From assembly GCA_905197685.1 (NCBI GenBank), contig CAJJZS010000008.1, forward strand, positions 1 to 64,000: a stretch of 64,000 nt of DNA, read 5' to 3'. Numbering within the stretch: position 1 is the stretch's first letter; each line of letters begins with the position of its first letter. Shown one piece after another: positions 16,297 to 25,675 of the stretch. The stretch is from an uncultured Oscillospiraceae bacterium (lineage in GTDB: Bacteria; Bacillota; Clostridia; Oscillospirales; Ruminococcaceae). A program made the position numbers and the translations under genes. The notes under the pieces are model-generated. The model was not told the DNA's origin, ran no database searches, and saw only the letters and a program-made list of their open reading frames with translations.

Positions 16297-17634
16297 ATGA
16301 AAAAAATCATCTCCATCGCTTTATGCGCCGCCCTGCTGATTTCTATGGCTGCTGTTTCTTACAGCGCCGACAGTCCGACCCCGCCTCCGACCCTTTCTCA
16401 GGCAGCTCAGGGAACTGCCAAAAAGCCTGCGAAAAAAGGAGAAGCCCTTTATCCGGTTACTCTGCCGGCTGTTCCCGCTGTTGATGACGAAGCGTATTAT
16501 AAATATGTACAGGAACATCAAACTCCCGAAGCTTTTATCCGGAGTATGCAAAAATTCGGAGCGAAAACTGCGCCGATGGTGCTGACCGAAGAGAAAAACC
16601 AGGCATATTCCCCAATCAGTTACGCCTACGCTTTGGGAATGTTGGGAAGCGGGACAAAGGGGAACACCTCCAAAGAAATCGCTTCCGCTTTAGAGGCTGC
16701 CGATATGAAATCCGCAGTTGAAGGATTTACCAAATTTTATGAAGCAAACTACCGCACCGAAGAAGGAAACACCCTGACCCTTGCAAACTCTTTGTGGCTT
16801 TCCGAAAAATACCCGTTAAAGGCTTCCTTTGCAAAGGGCGCGGCAAAAGATTTTTACGCTTCCTCTTATTCGGTTGATTTTTCCAAGCAGTCCACCGCAG
16901 ACAAGATGGAAAAATGGATTTCCGACAACACCGGAGGATTATTAAACCCGACCTTCTCCCCCGACCCGATGCAGGTGCTTTCCATCATCAATACCCTGTA
17001 CTTCGAGGGCGCATGGTCCGACGCATTCCGCGCAGAAAACAATACCAAAGAAAAATTTACCCTGTCCGACGGAACAGAAATTGACACCGTTTATATGAAT
17101 CAGGTTTTTGAAAATGCTTCTTACTATGTAACCGAAGATTACACCATGTTTATCCTTCCATTTACAGGCGGACAGGAAATGCGGTTTGCCCTTCCAAACA
17201 ATGAGGCTGCCTTGGACAGCCTGTTAAAACAGGACATCTTGGAACAAATCACCGCAGAGCCGCAGGAAACTGCCAGAAAAGATGCGGAAGTTACCTTAAA
17301 GCTTCCAAAATTCAGCTTTGACACCGCTATGAACCTGACCGGAACCTGTGAAAAATTGGGATTGGAAGAATTATTGGACGGAACCGGCGACTTTTCCGGC
17401 ATTACCGACTTAGGCGTTTATGTATCGGACATTATGCAGGAAAGCCATGTAGAAATTGATGAAAACGGCTGCAAGGCTGCCGCTTACACCAAGATGGACA
17501 TTCGCGCGATGGCGATGCTGCCGCAGGATACCGAAAAATATACCTTCTCGCTGGATCGTCCGTTCCTCTTTACCATTCAATCGCAGGACGATGCTCCGTT
17601 ATTTATCGGAACCGTTTATAATCCAACCAAATAA
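16297..17634 (+). CDS. Secreted serpin-family protease inhibitor
   Basis: The protein is 445 residues. A signal peptide (about 1-23) and a Pro/Ala/Lys-rich linker to about residue 60 precede a full serpin domain. Family marks include NTLYFEGAW, the hinge ENGCKAAAY and the closing RPFLFTI. Counting Gly391 as P15 places P1 at Met405 and P1' at Ala406, which would suit elastase- or chymotrypsin-like proteases; P14 is Cys instead of the usual Thr/Ser. Serpins trap serine or cysteine proteases by a suicide mechanism; gut bacterial serpins of this kind are known to inhibit elastases. AGGAGG precedes the ATG. It is a single-gene insertion between parA and noc. Confidence 0.92.
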   Translation: MKKIISIALCAALLISMAAVSYSADSPTPPPTLSQAAQGTAKKPAKKGEALYPVTLPAVPAVDDEAYYKYVQEHQTPEAFIRSMQKFGAKTAPMVLTEEKNQAYSPISYAYALGMLGSGTKGNTSKEIASALEAADMKSAVEGFTKFYEANYRTEEGNTLTLANSLWLSEKYPLKASFAKGAAKDFYASSYSVDFSKQSTADKMEKWISDNTGGLLNPTFSPDPMQVLSIINTLYFEGAWSDAFRAENNTKEKFTLSDGTEIDTVYMNQVFENASYYVTEDYTMFILPFTGGQEMRFALPNNEAALDSLLKQDILEQITAEPQETARKDAEVTLKLPKFSFDTAMNLTGTCEKLGLEELLDGTGDFSGITDLGVYVSDIMQESHVEIDENGCKAAAYTKMDIRAMAMLPQDTEKYTFSLDRPFLFTIQSQDDAPLFIGTVYNPTK

Positions 17635-17650
17635 CCGCTTTACACACAAT

Positions 17651-17694
17651 AATAAATCGGGGGTTCGCTGTTATCAGCGAACCCCCGATTTATT
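17651..17694. terminator. Bidirectional terminator between serpin and noc
   Basis: The arms AATAAATCGGGGGTTCGCTG and its perfect complement pair around TTAT, a 20-bp stem ending in T-rich sequence on both strands. Confidence 0.9.
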
Positions 17695-17713
17695 ATTTTA
17701 TTTCATCATGGCC

Positions 17714-18541
17714 TTATTTTTTCTTGCCGTAGGCGCTTTCTTTCGGGATATGAATGGTGTATACAACCTCGTCTTCGTTTTCCTGCATCTGTGTGTTTGC
17801 CTGAATACCGGAAAGCTTCATTGTTTCCAACGCTTTATCAATGGTATTTAAGAAAATTTTGAGGTCTTTTACCACAAACAAGCCTTTTTCTTTTGGCTTT
17901 GTTTCTTTGCCCATGAGCTGAGCGATGTATTTTTCTGTCTGAGATACGTTCATCTCTTTTTCGGCAATCACCTGAATTGCTTTGAGAAGAACCTCGTCGC
18001 CTTGCTCATTGAGATTGAGCAGCGCTCTTGCATGGCGTTCGGTTAAATTTGCCTGCAAAATCGCTTCCTGAACCGGCTGGGAAAACTGAAGCAGTCTGAG
18101 CTTATTGGCAACGGTAGACTGTGTTTTCCCCAACTTTTTCGCAACTGCCTGTTGAGTGTGTCCCACCATCTTCATCAGTTTTTGAATGGCGAGCGCTTCC
18201 TCAAAGAAGTTCAGGTCGCAGCGTTGAATATTTTCAATCAGCGCCAACGCGCTGCTTCTTTCTTCATCCATACTGGTCAATATTGCAGGCACCTCCTGCA
18301 TCTTCAGCTTTCTGCAAGCGAGCAGTCGTCTTTCTCCCGCTACCAGCTGATAATTGCCGTCCTCCAGCTGCAAAACGGTAATCGGCTGCAATAAGCCGTA
18401 CTGAGCAATACTGGTAGCAAGCTGGTCTATCTTTTCATCATCAAAAATTTTTCTTGGTTGATATGGGTTTGGAACAATCTTATATTCCGGAATTAAAATT
18501 ACTTTGTTAATCATTTTCTGTTTTGCAAGCAGCGCTTTCAT
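17714..18541 (-). CDS. noc: Nucleoid occlusion protein Noc (ParB paralogue)
   Basis: The protein is 275 residues. It has the ParB/Noc core (PNPYQPRKIFDDEKI, GERRLLACR, ENIQRCDLNFFEEA), the helix-turn-helix TQQAVAKKLGKTQSTVANKL and a Noc-like C terminus (DLKIFLNTIDKALETMKLSG ending in IHIPK). Its place next to rsmG, separate from parB, is the standard noc position. Noc binds its own DNA sites and the membrane to keep the divisome off the nucleoid; the short N-terminal MKALLAKQKMINKVIL could be the membrane-targeting helix. The ATG at 18541 has AGGAGG 12 bases upstream. Confidence 0.85.
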   Translation of the reverse strand: MKALLAKQKMINKVILIPEYKIVPNPYQPRKIFDDEKIDQLATSIAQYGLLQPITVLQLEDGNYQLVAGERRLLACRKLKMQEVPAILTSMDEERSSALALIENIQRCDLNFFEEALAIQKLMKMVGHTQQAVAKKLGKTQSTVANKLRLLQFSQPVQEAILQANLTERHARALLNLNEQGDEVLLKAIQVIAEKEMNVSQTEKYIAQLMGKETKPKEKGLFVVKDLKIFLNTIDKALETMKLSGIQANTQMQENEDEVVYTIHIPKESAYGKKK

Positions 18542-18582
18542 AACAGAGATTCGCCTCCTCATTCTGTTTGATTCCCAAAAGC

Positions 18583-18676
18583 GGCTCTGCCCTACCGGAG
18601 GGCAGAGCGTTTTGAGATATTGATGGGAGCAGAAATGTTTGCAGGCGTTGCAGTGTTAGGGACACTGAAGCCCGCC
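18583..18676 (-). promoter_or_regulatory. Structured 5' leader of noc
   Basis: Two hairpins are visible. One (18644-18676) nests a 6-bp CAGTGT/ACACTG stem inside GGCG/CGCC. The other (18584-18608) is a perfect 10-bp stem GCTCTGCCCT/AGGGCAGAGC followed by GCTTTT, terminator-like. They lie between the putative promoter and the noc RBS. Confidence 0.5.
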
Positions 18677-18750
18677 GAGCAAAAGAAAGGAAAATAGGAA
18701 TAGAAAAGGCATGAACCTCGAACCGTTTCCGGTTGATGTCCACGAGTTCT

Positions 18751-18779
18751 ATCATAGCACAAGTTATTCCGAATTTCCA
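18751..18779 (-). promoter_or_regulatory. Putative noc promoter
   Basis: TATGAT (18751-18756) lies 17 bases after TGGAAA (18774-18779) on the minus strand. It would give a leader of about 200 bases. Confidence 0.5.
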
Positions 18780-18824
18780 GAAGAATCGTTCGCCCTGATT
18801 CGACTCCCTGATACAAAGTTCTGT

Positions 18825-19538
18825 TTAAATAATCGGTTTTTTTGCCATCTTTGCGGCTGTTCTGGGGAATTGCGGCGGAGTTTGCGATATTTTCTTTATC
18901 ACAACAATGCTTCTTCCGCTGTTATCCGGCAGGGTAAACTGATGAATCTGCTCCACCTTGCCGCCCATGGTTGCAATCGCGTTTTTGGCTTCTCTGACTT
19001 CCTGCTCGATTTCCGGACCCTTTAAGGAAACAAAATATCCGCCGACCCGAACATAGGGCAGACAATACTCTGCCAAATCCCTTAAATTTGCGACAGCCCG
19101 GGCTGTTGCAAAGTCAAATTTTTCTCTTAAATTTTTCTGCTTTCCGCCGTCCTCTGCGCGGGAATGGATAAAGGCGCAGTCCAAATTCAGGCTGCTGTTT
19201 ACCTCCTGCAAAAAGGTCAGCCTTTTTTGCAGGCTGTCGAGCATCGTTACCTTCATATCTTCCCTTACAATCTTAACCGGCATAGAGGGAAAACCCGCGC
19301 CGGTACCGACATCAATCAGCGACGCATTTTGAGGAAGGCATACTGCTTTCAACAAAAGCAGGCTGTCCACAAAATGCTTTAACACAATCTCTTCCGGCTC
19401 TGTAATCGCTGTCAGATTCATTTTTTGGTTCCACTCTACCAGAAGCTGCGCGTAAGTATCAAACTTGTCTGCGGCGCCTTCCGGCAGGGTGATGCCAAAT
19501 GCTTCACAGCTTTCCAAAAGCAGCTGTTTATCAATCAT
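18825..19538 (-). CDS. rsmG: 16S rRNA m7G527 methyltransferase RsmG (GidB)
   Basis: The protein is 237 residues. The SAM-binding motif DVGTGAGFPSMPVKI and the family signature KMNLTAITEPEEIVLKHFVD are intact. The enzyme methylates N7 of G527 in 16S rRNA; loss typically gives low-level streptomycin resistance. AGGAAGGACAGG precedes the ATG at 19538. It is downstream of mnmG, as in most Firmicutes, with a parS-like site in the 67-base gap. Confidence 0.96.
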   Translation of the reverse strand: MIDKQLLLESCEAFGITLPEGAADKFDTYAQLLVEWNQKMNLTAITEPEEIVLKHFVDSLLLLKAVCLPQNASLIDVGTGAGFPSMPVKIVREDMKVTMLDSLQKRLTFLQEVNSSLNLDCAFIHSRAEDGGKQKNLREKFDFATARAVANLRDLAEYCLPYVRVGGYFVSLKGPEIEQEVREAKNAIATMGGKVEQIHQFTLPDNSGRSIVVIKKISQTPPQFPRTAAKMAKKPII

Positions 19539-19589
19539 ATTCCTGTCCTTCCTGCGGCAAAACCGTTTTTCAGCCTTGCTGCGACAAAA

Positions 19590-19605
19590 TGTTTCATGTG
19601 AAACG
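19590..19605. promoter_or_regulatory. parS-like site 2
   Basis: TGTTTCATGTGAAACG is the same 16-mer as site 1. It abuts the mnmG stop codon, a position where parS sites are often found. Confidence 0.85.
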
Positions 19606-21495
19606 TCATCCGTTCTTCTGCATTTTACAGCTTTCCAGATAAATCAACAAAACGGAGATGTCTGCCGGACTGACACCGGAAATTCTGGATGCCTGACCGA
19701 TGCTGTACGGCTTGATTCTTTGCAATTTTTCTATCGCTTCCAATCTCAACCCTCTGACCTTTTGATAGTCGATATCTTCCGGCAGCTTTCTGCTTTCAAG
19801 TTTTCGCATCTGCTCCACCTGAGCCAACTGCTTTTGAATGTAACCTTCATACTTAATCTGTATCTCTACCTGTTCGGTTACTTCGTCGGGAAGCTGCGGA
19901 CGCTGCGTGTCAAACGGTTCCAGATCCCGATAGGTAATCTGCGGACGGCGGATTAAATCGGAAGCGTGAGCGCCTGTTTCCATCGCTGCGGTTCCTTTTT
20001 CCACCAACATCCGGTTTAAATCTTCCGACGGTCCGAAAGTCAGCTTTTCGATTCGTTTTCGTTCCGTTTCTATTAACTCCTGCTTGTGGAGAAAGTTTTG
20101 CCAACGCTCTTCGGAAATTAAACCAATCTCATAACCAATCGGCGTTAAACGCTGATCCGCATTATCCTGACGCAGCAGCAGGCGATACTCCGAGCGGCTG
20201 GTCATCATGCGGTACGGGTCGGAGCAGCCCTTGGTGACAAGGTCGTCAATCAAGGTTCCGATATAACCGGACGCCCGGTCTAAAATCAACGGCTCTTTTC
20301 CCTGTGTCTTTCTTGCCGCATTGATGCCGGCAATCAGTCCCTGCGCCGCCGCCTCTTCATAACCGGAAGTTCCGTTAAACTGCCCTGCGCCGTACAGTCC
20401 CTCTACCTTGATAAATTCCAAAGAAGGTCTTAAATCCAACGGGTCGATGCAGTCATATTCAATCGCGTAGGCGTTTCGCATAATTTTAACCTGTTCAAAA
20501 CCGACGATGGAATGATAAATCTGCTCCTGTACATCCTCCGGCAAAGAGGAAGAAAGACCCTGCAAATACATCTCCTCGGTATGTTTGCCAACCGGCTCGA
20601 CAAAGGACTGGTGCCTTGGTTTTTCGGAAAAACGCATGACCTTATCCTCGATGCTTGGGCAATATCTGGGTCCGACCCCTTCTATCATTCCGCCGTACAG
20701 CGGAGAACGATGGATATTGTCGCGGATAATTTGATGGGTTTTTTCGTTGGTGTAGGCGATATGGCAGACCACCTGATTTTTTAACCCCTCTCTGGGCGTT
20801 TCAAAGGAAAACGGAATAATCGGTTCGTCCCCTGCCTGAACCTCCAGCTTGGAGTAATCAATGCTGTCCCTTCTGACGCGGGCGGGAGTTCCTGTTTTAA
20901 AGCGTCTTAAATGAATTCCCAGCCGCTCCAACGCTTCGCTGAGTCCGACTGCGGCGTGCAGCCCGTCCGGACCGCTTTCATAGGAAATATCTCCCACATA
21001 AATTCTGCCGTGCAGAAAGGTTCCCGAACAGATAATCGCTGTTTGAACCTGATACACTGCCCCGAGCTTTGTTGCCAGCTCTTTGATTTTTCCCGTTTCA
21101 TCGACCCGGATATCGCAGATTTCTGCCTGTATGATGTCCAGATTTTTCTGAAGCTCCAGACGATGCTTCATCTCCAGATGGTATTCGTCCCGGTCGGACT
21201 GTACCCGAAGGCTGTGAACCGCCGGTCCTTTTCCGCGGTTTAACATCCGGCTTTGCAGGAAGGTGGCATCCGCCGCCTTTCCCATCTCGCCGCCCAGCGC
21301 ATCAATTTCACGAACCAAATGTCCCTTTGCCGTTCCCCCGATGGAGGGGTTGCACGGCATATTTCCGATTGCATCGAGGGACATGGTAAAGATTGCGGTT
21401 TTGGCTCCCAGTCTTGCCGCTGCCAAAGCTGCTTCGATACCTGCATGACCTGCGCCGATAACCGCAACCTCATATTCCCCCATTTGATATTCCAT
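19606..21495 (-). CDS. mnmG: tRNA U34 carboxymethylaminomethyl synthase subunit MnmG (GidA)
   Basis: The protein is 629 residues, full length. It shows the FAD-binding motif VAVIGAGHAGIEAALAAARL, the conserved MPCNPSIGGTAKGH and a C-terminal MnmE-interacting region (SIGQASRISGVSPADISVLL). With MnmE it installs the cmnm5 group at U34 of several tRNAs. AAAGGAG lies upstream of the ATG at 21495. It lies 68 bases downstream of mnmE. Confidence 0.97.
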   Translation of the reverse strand: MEYQMGEYEVAVIGAGHAGIEAALAAARLGAKTAIFTMSLDAIGNMPCNPSIGGTAKGHLVREIDALGGEMGKAADATFLQSRMLNRGKGPAVHSLRVQSDRDEYHLEMKHRLELQKNLDIIQAEICDIRVDETGKIKELATKLGAVYQVQTAIICSGTFLHGRIYVGDISYESGPDGLHAAVGLSEALERLGIHLRRFKTGTPARVRRDSIDYSKLEVQAGDEPIIPFSFETPREGLKNQVVCHIAYTNEKTHQIIRDNIHRSPLYGGMIEGVGPRYCPSIEDKVMRFSEKPRHQSFVEPVGKHTEEMYLQGLSSSLPEDVQEQIYHSIVGFEQVKIMRNAYAIEYDCIDPLDLRPSLEFIKVEGLYGAGQFNGTSGYEEAAAQGLIAGINAARKTQGKEPLILDRASGYIGTLIDDLVTKGCSDPYRMMTSRSEYRLLLRQDNADQRLTPIGYEIGLISEERWQNFLHKQELIETERKRIEKLTFGPSEDLNRMLVEKGTAAMETGAHASDLIRRPQITYRDLEPFDTQRPQLPDEVTEQVEIQIKYEGYIQKQLAQVEQMRKLESRKLPEDIDYQKVRGLRLEAIEKLQRIKPYSIGQASRISGVSPADISVLLIYLESCKMQKNG

Positions 21496-21563
21496 ATTTT
21501 GATGTTCTCCTTTTATTTTCTTCCCAAATTACGGCAACGGTTTTTTCTGCCGCTTTATTTTTG

Positions 21564-22943
21564 CTATTTTCCGACGCAAAAACGCTCAAAGACCTTATCA
21601 ATAACCGCTTCGGAAGCTCTTTCCCCGGTCAGTTCCAACAGACTGTCGATTGCCGAATCAATGCAGACATTGACAGCGTCCAGCGTTTCTCCGCTTTGCA
21701 ACGCGTGCAACGCTTGCAGCATTGTCTTATCTGCCTGTTCTACGCAAGCCTTCTGACGCTCATTGGCTATCAGCCCCGAAGAAGAATCCAGATTTGAGAG
21801 CTTTAAAACCTCCCGAACCTGCTGTTCCAGCAGACGGATTCCCTCTCCTGTACCGGCGGAAAGCTCCGCAATATGCGGGATTTTTTTCCGAATTTGTTCC
21901 ACGTCAATCTTTCTGGGAAGGTCCGTTTTATTGATTACCGCAATCACCGGTCTGTCCTTAATTCTTTCAATCAATTCGGCTTCTTCGTTCGACAGTTCTT
22001 CCGAGCTGTCAAACACTGCTAAAATCAGGTAGCTGCTGCTGAGCTTTTTGCGCGCCAGCTCAACGCCCACCTTTTCTACCGGGTCATCGGTTTCCCTTAA
22101 TCCGGCTGTATCTGCAATCCGAAGCACGATTTCACCTAAACGAACCGTGTCCTCCACCACATCTCGGGTGGTACCCGGAATCTGGGTAACGATGCTCTTT
22201 TCTTCCCCCGACAACAGGTTCATCAGGGTTGATTTTCCGACATTCGGTCGCCCTACAATGACGGTGCTGACCCCTTCTTTTAAAATCTTGCCGTTATCGT
22301 ACTCGTTTAAAATCCGATTTAAATCGCCGCACACCTGTTCCACGCTTTTTTTCAGGTTTTCATCGGACACCTCTTCAATGTCCTCGTCGGGATAATCCAC
22401 CCACGCAGCCAGCGCAGAGGACACCTCCAGAAGCTTTTCTATCACCTTGTGAATCTTTTCAAATACCGCGCCGTCCTTTGCATTTAACGCCGCCTGTGCG
22501 CTTTGCTGTCCCTGCGCTTCAATCAAATCCGCAACCGCTTCTGCCTGTGTCAGGTTCATCTTTCCGTTTAAAAAAGCGCGTTTGGTAAATTCTCCCGAAG
22601 TTGCCGGTCTTGCCCCTGCCTGAATACACGCCCGAAGGGTACGCTGTACCAAGTAGATGCCTCCGTGACAGCAGATTTCCACCACATTTTCTCCAGTATA
22701 ACTTTTGGGATTATGATAAACAAAAACAACCGCCTCGTCTATCTCTCCGTCGGCATCATGCACCCTGCCGAACAGTCCGCGGTAGCCTTCCGTTTCCGAT
22801 ATTTTTTTACCGGACACCGAGGTAAAAACCCTGTCCGCTATCAAAAAAGCGTCGCTTCCCGACATTCTTATCATACCGATTCCACCGGGCGCAACCGGAG
22901 TGGAAACAGCAGCTATGGTATCTGCGAAAATCATACTGTCCAC
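21564..22943 (-). CDS. mnmE: tRNA modification GTPase MnmE (TrmE)
   Basis: The protein is 459 residues from the GTG at 22943, matching the family length. The N-terminal THF-binding domain (TIAAVSTPVAPGGIGMIRMSG) is followed by a helical region with an inserted G domain (GRPNVGKSTLMN, DTAGLRETDD, NKTD) and the C-terminal catalytic CVGK. AAAGGAAG lies 9 bases upstream of this GTG; other in-frame starts at 22967, 22952 and 22934 cannot be excluded. It works with MnmG on tRNA U34. Confidence 0.95.
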   Translation of the reverse strand: MDSMIFADTIAAVSTPVAPGGIGMIRMSGSDAFLIADRVFTSVSGKKISETEGYRGLFGRVHDADGEIDEAVVFVYHNPKSYTGENVVEICCHGGIYLVQRTLRACIQAGARPATSGEFTKRAFLNGKMNLTQAEAVADLIEAQGQQSAQAALNAKDGAVFEKIHKVIEKLLEVSSALAAWVDYPDEDIEEVSDENLKKSVEQVCGDLNRILNEYDNGKILKEGVSTVIVGRPNVGKSTLMNLLSGEEKSIVTQIPGTTRDVVEDTVRLGEIVLRIADTAGLRETDDPVEKVGVELARKKLSSSYLILAVFDSSEELSNEEAELIERIKDRPVIAVINKTDLPRKIDVEQIRKKIPHIAELSAGTGEGIRLLEQQVREVLKLSNLDSSSGLIANERQKACVEQADKTMLQALHALQSGETLDAVNVCIDSAIDSLLELTGERASEAVIDKVFERFCVGK

Positions 22944-23102
22944 TGACTTCATCTTCCTTTCTCTCACCGCAATTCCTTCTTTTACAACTATTTCTATTAT
23001 AGCAAAAAAAACAGACAATGCAAACAGGAAAACCGGTCTTTCTTCCCTTATCTTTCTGTCAATTCTTCCCCTTTTTCCTTTTTAAAAAACGCTTTGATAA
23101 AA

Positions 23103-23135
23103 AATAAGCCGACAGCATAAAGCTGTCGGCTTATT
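23103..23135 (-). terminator. Terminator downstream of jag/khpB
   Basis: AATAAGCCGACAGC pairs with GCTGTCGGCTTATT, followed by a T-rich stretch on the minus strand. Confidence 0.8.
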
Positions 23136-23142
23136 TTACAGA

Positions 23143-24096
23143 TTAGTCCAAATCAATTTTTGCGTATAACGGCTTGTCCTCTGCTTCTTTAGGAGCAGCG
23201 CTGCGCGGCATCGCTGTCTTTTCCGCATCGTTGAATACAGGTTTTTCTTCAAACTTGCGTTCATTGCGGTAATTGTTCTGTTTTGCTGCGCGTTTGCGAT
23301 TTTCCACATCCTCTTTGGTGTTGGTATTCGGACGGAAAACATACGGTTTCTTTTCGGAATCCTGTCCCTCCGAACCGTTTTCCTCCCTTTGAGGTCTGCG
23401 GTTGTTCGGACGATAGCCGCCCTGGGTGTGGTACGGCTTCTTTCTGCCTTTATAGTTGTTGTTATATCTCTTAACCGGATTTGCCGAGCTGATAACAACC
23501 CGTCTGTTCGGTTCCTCCCCGACAGACGAAGAAAGCGCGCCCTCCACTGTGGACACTGTGGAGTGAATGATTCTTCTTTCATACGGGTTCATCGGTTCCA
23601 GCGTCACGCTGCGTCCTGTTTTTACAACATTGCGCGCCAAACGTCTTGCAAGGGATTCCAGAGTTTTTTCTCTTTTCTCACGGAAATTGCCGCTGTCGAT
23701 GGTGATTCTCATATAATCCCCGTCCAGGCGGTTAATCGCAAGGCTTGCAAGATACTGAATCGCATCGATAGTTTCGCCGCGGCGTCCGATGACAAAGCCC
23801 AAATCATCCCCCTGCAAGGTAATGTTGAGGCTGTCGCCCTCTTTTTTTACCTCGGTTGTAAAGTCTTTTGCTCCCATTGCTTTGAGGATGGAAGTTACAT
23901 ACTCTACTGCGGTTTCTTCCTTGCTTTCTTTTACAAAAACGCGAACCTTTGCAGGATAGGTTTTTAAACCGAACAGTCCTTTTTTCGGTAAATCGATAAT
24001 TTCAAATTCCGCTTCTTCTCTGGATACATTCAGTTGGCTGCAAGCATCTTCAATTGCCTGGTCCACCGTTTTTCCAGTAGTAATGATCTCTTTCAC
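23143..24096 (-). CDS. khpB: KhpB/Jag RNA-binding protein
   Basis: The protein is 317 residues. A Jag-N domain (1-50, KGLFGL motif) precedes a KH domain (GDDLGFVIGRRGETIDAIQY) and an R3H domain (MNPYERRIIHSTV). A long Asn/Arg/Lys-rich disordered tail covers about 215-317 and is not part of the conserved core. Jag/KhpB partners with KhpA to bind RNA and influences cell elongation and division. The GTG at 24096 has AGGAGG 7 bases upstream. It sits in the usual place after yidC. Confidence 0.94.
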   Translation of the reverse strand: MKEIITTGKTVDQAIEDACSQLNVSREEAEFEIIDLPKKGLFGLKTYPAKVRVFVKESKEETAVEYVTSILKAMGAKDFTTEVKKEGDSLNITLQGDDLGFVIGRRGETIDAIQYLASLAINRLDGDYMRITIDSGNFREKREKTLESLARRLARNVVKTGRSVTLEPMNPYERRIIHSTVSTVEGALSSSVGEEPNRRVVISSANPVKRYNNNYKGRKKPYHTQGGYRPNNRRPQREENGSEGQDSEKKPYVFRPNTNTKEDVENRKRAAKQNNYRNERKFEEKPVFNDAEKTAMPRSAAPKEAEDKPLYAKIDLD

Positions 24097-24135
24097 GCTG
24101 ATACCTCCTCTGATAATCAGTGAAAAGTCACAACA

Positions 24136-25176
24136 TTATTCTAAATCGTCGTCGGTAACTTCGGTATAAACATCGCCGTATTTTTCGGCATCCCGTTTTC
24201 TTGCCTCTGCCAGTTTCAGACGATTGATTTCCTTCTGACTTTTAGCTTTCGCTTTTGCCTGAGCATCTCCCTGACGAGCCATCTTTTTGGCTTCGATGCG
24301 TTCCTGACGCTCTTTTTCCCGCCGTTCTTCCGCTTCTCTGCGCGCTTTTTCCGCCATTTCTTTCGGGTTATAGAACTTATTGAGCAGCATGGTCTGTACT
24401 ACCATAAACAGGTTGGATAAAATCCAGTACATACCTACGCCGACCGGAACCTTAAAGGCAATCCACAATGACATCAACGGAGAGAAAAGCATCATAAATT
24501 TCATAGATGCTGCGCCCGGACCTTCCATCGCTGCCGGATTGTTTTTCATGGAAATCCATGACATCAGGAAAGATGTTAAACCGGATAAAATAGGAATCAA
24601 CAGCAGCAAATCAAAGGAGAAGGTCGGTGTTGCGCCCAGATTGATTCCCAAAAAGTTTAAGTCAAATGCCTGCACCTTGCTGACAAATTCCTGCCCTAAA
24701 GCCGCATACGCTTCCGGATTTGCCTGAAGAGAGGTAATGATACTTGCCTGCGGTGAATACTGGCTGATTGCTACGCCCAAACCCTGCATGATTTCGGTTG
24801 CCTGCGCAATAATTGCCTTGTCAAAACCTAAAATGTGACGCAGAGGATTGTAAATAACGTCAATCAAACCGAACAGAACCAGCATGGTAATGATCATCGG
24901 CAGACAGCCGCCGGCAGGATTATAATTTTCCCTTGTATAAAGGCGCTGCATCTCCTCATTCATCTTCTGCTGATTTTTTGCGTACATCTTTTGGATTTCC
25001 ATCAACTGCGGCTGAATTGCTGCCATCTTCGCAGATGCTTTCTGCTGTTTAATGGACAGCGGCACCATTGCCAGTTTTACCAGCAGGGTAAAGATGATCA
25101 ATGACCAACCGTAGCTGTGCAAAACATTATACAGCAGCCGCATGATTAAACCAAGCGGATAACCAAGAATATACAT
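24136..25176 (-). CDS. yidC: Membrane protein insertase YidC/OxaA
   Basis: The protein is 346 residues. It has the five-helix YidC2 core (YGWSLIIFTLLVKLAMVPLS, the NPAGGCLPMIITM segment) with the conserved hydrophilic-groove Arg/Lys region, and a charged C-terminal tail of about 90 residues rich in Glu/Lys/Arg that may contact ribosomes. It lacks the long periplasmic domain of Gram-negative YidC. TGGAGG precedes the ATG at 25176. Confidence 0.95.
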   Translation of the reverse strand: MYILGYPLGLIMRLLYNVLHSYGWSLIIFTLLVKLAMVPLSIKQQKASAKMAAIQPQLMEIQKMYAKNQQKMNEEMQRLYTRENYNPAGGCLPMIITMLVLFGLIDVIYNPLRHILGFDKAIIAQATEIMQGLGVAISQYSPQASIITSLQANPEAYAALGQEFVSKVQAFDLNFLGINLGATPTFSFDLLLLIPILSGLTSFLMSWISMKNNPAAMEGPGAASMKFMMLFSPLMSLWIAFKVPVGVGMYWILSNLFMVVQTMLLNKFYNPKEMAEKARREAEERREKERQERIEAKKMARQGDAQAKAKAKSQKEINRLKLAEARKRDAEKYGDVYTEVTDDDLE

Positions 25177-25334
25177 TGAAAACCTCCATTCTGTATCGGG
25201 CAGCTCTTTTTTCTCCCGATACATCTGCACCTTTTGTGCGTTGGATAAAATCCATATTCAATTTAAAAAGAACTCGCCCGACAAGAACATTTCTGGTAAA
25301 AGCAGCCAAGCTGCCGCCCGTTTTCAGGCTGTGG

Positions 25335-25565
25335 TTATCTGTTCTTTTCCGGTTTTTCGGGCACCGGATCATAGCCTCCCGGATGAAACGGGTGGCACTT
25401 TAAAATACGGCGCAGTGCAAGATATCCTCCCTTAATTGCGCCAAACCGCTCAATCGCAGTAAATGCGTAAGCGGAACAGGTCGGATAAAAACGACACCGC
25501 GGCGGAAAACACGGTGAAATCACCTTTTGATAAAAACGAATGAGTGCAAGCATCAGATGCTTCAT
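25335..25565 (-). CDS. yidD: Membrane protein insertion efficiency factor YidD
   Basis: The protein is 76 residues, matching the family. The signature LIRFYQKVISPCFPPRCRFYPTC and GGYLALRRILKCHPFHPGG are present. YidD is a small membrane-associated protein that helps YidC-dependent insertion. AAAGGAG lies 13 bases upstream of the ATG. It is in its standard place between rnpA and yidC. Confidence 0.95.
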   Translation of the reverse strand: MKHLMLALIRFYQKVISPCFPPRCRFYPTCSAYAFTAIERFGAIKGGYLALRRILKCHPFHPGGYDPVPEKPEKNR

Positions 25566-25675
25566 TTCTTATTACGGCTCCTTTTACGAATGACGAAATC
25601 GGATCTTCCTTATGGCTCGTTTTTGGGTGTTTCTTGTTTTTATGACAGATTGTCCCCTTTGTCTTTCCGGACCGC

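Noticed and set aside
23389..23967. Long open frame antisense to jag/khpB
   Set aside because: It lacks an RBS and protein-like features, and the opposite strand encodes a well-recognised protein.
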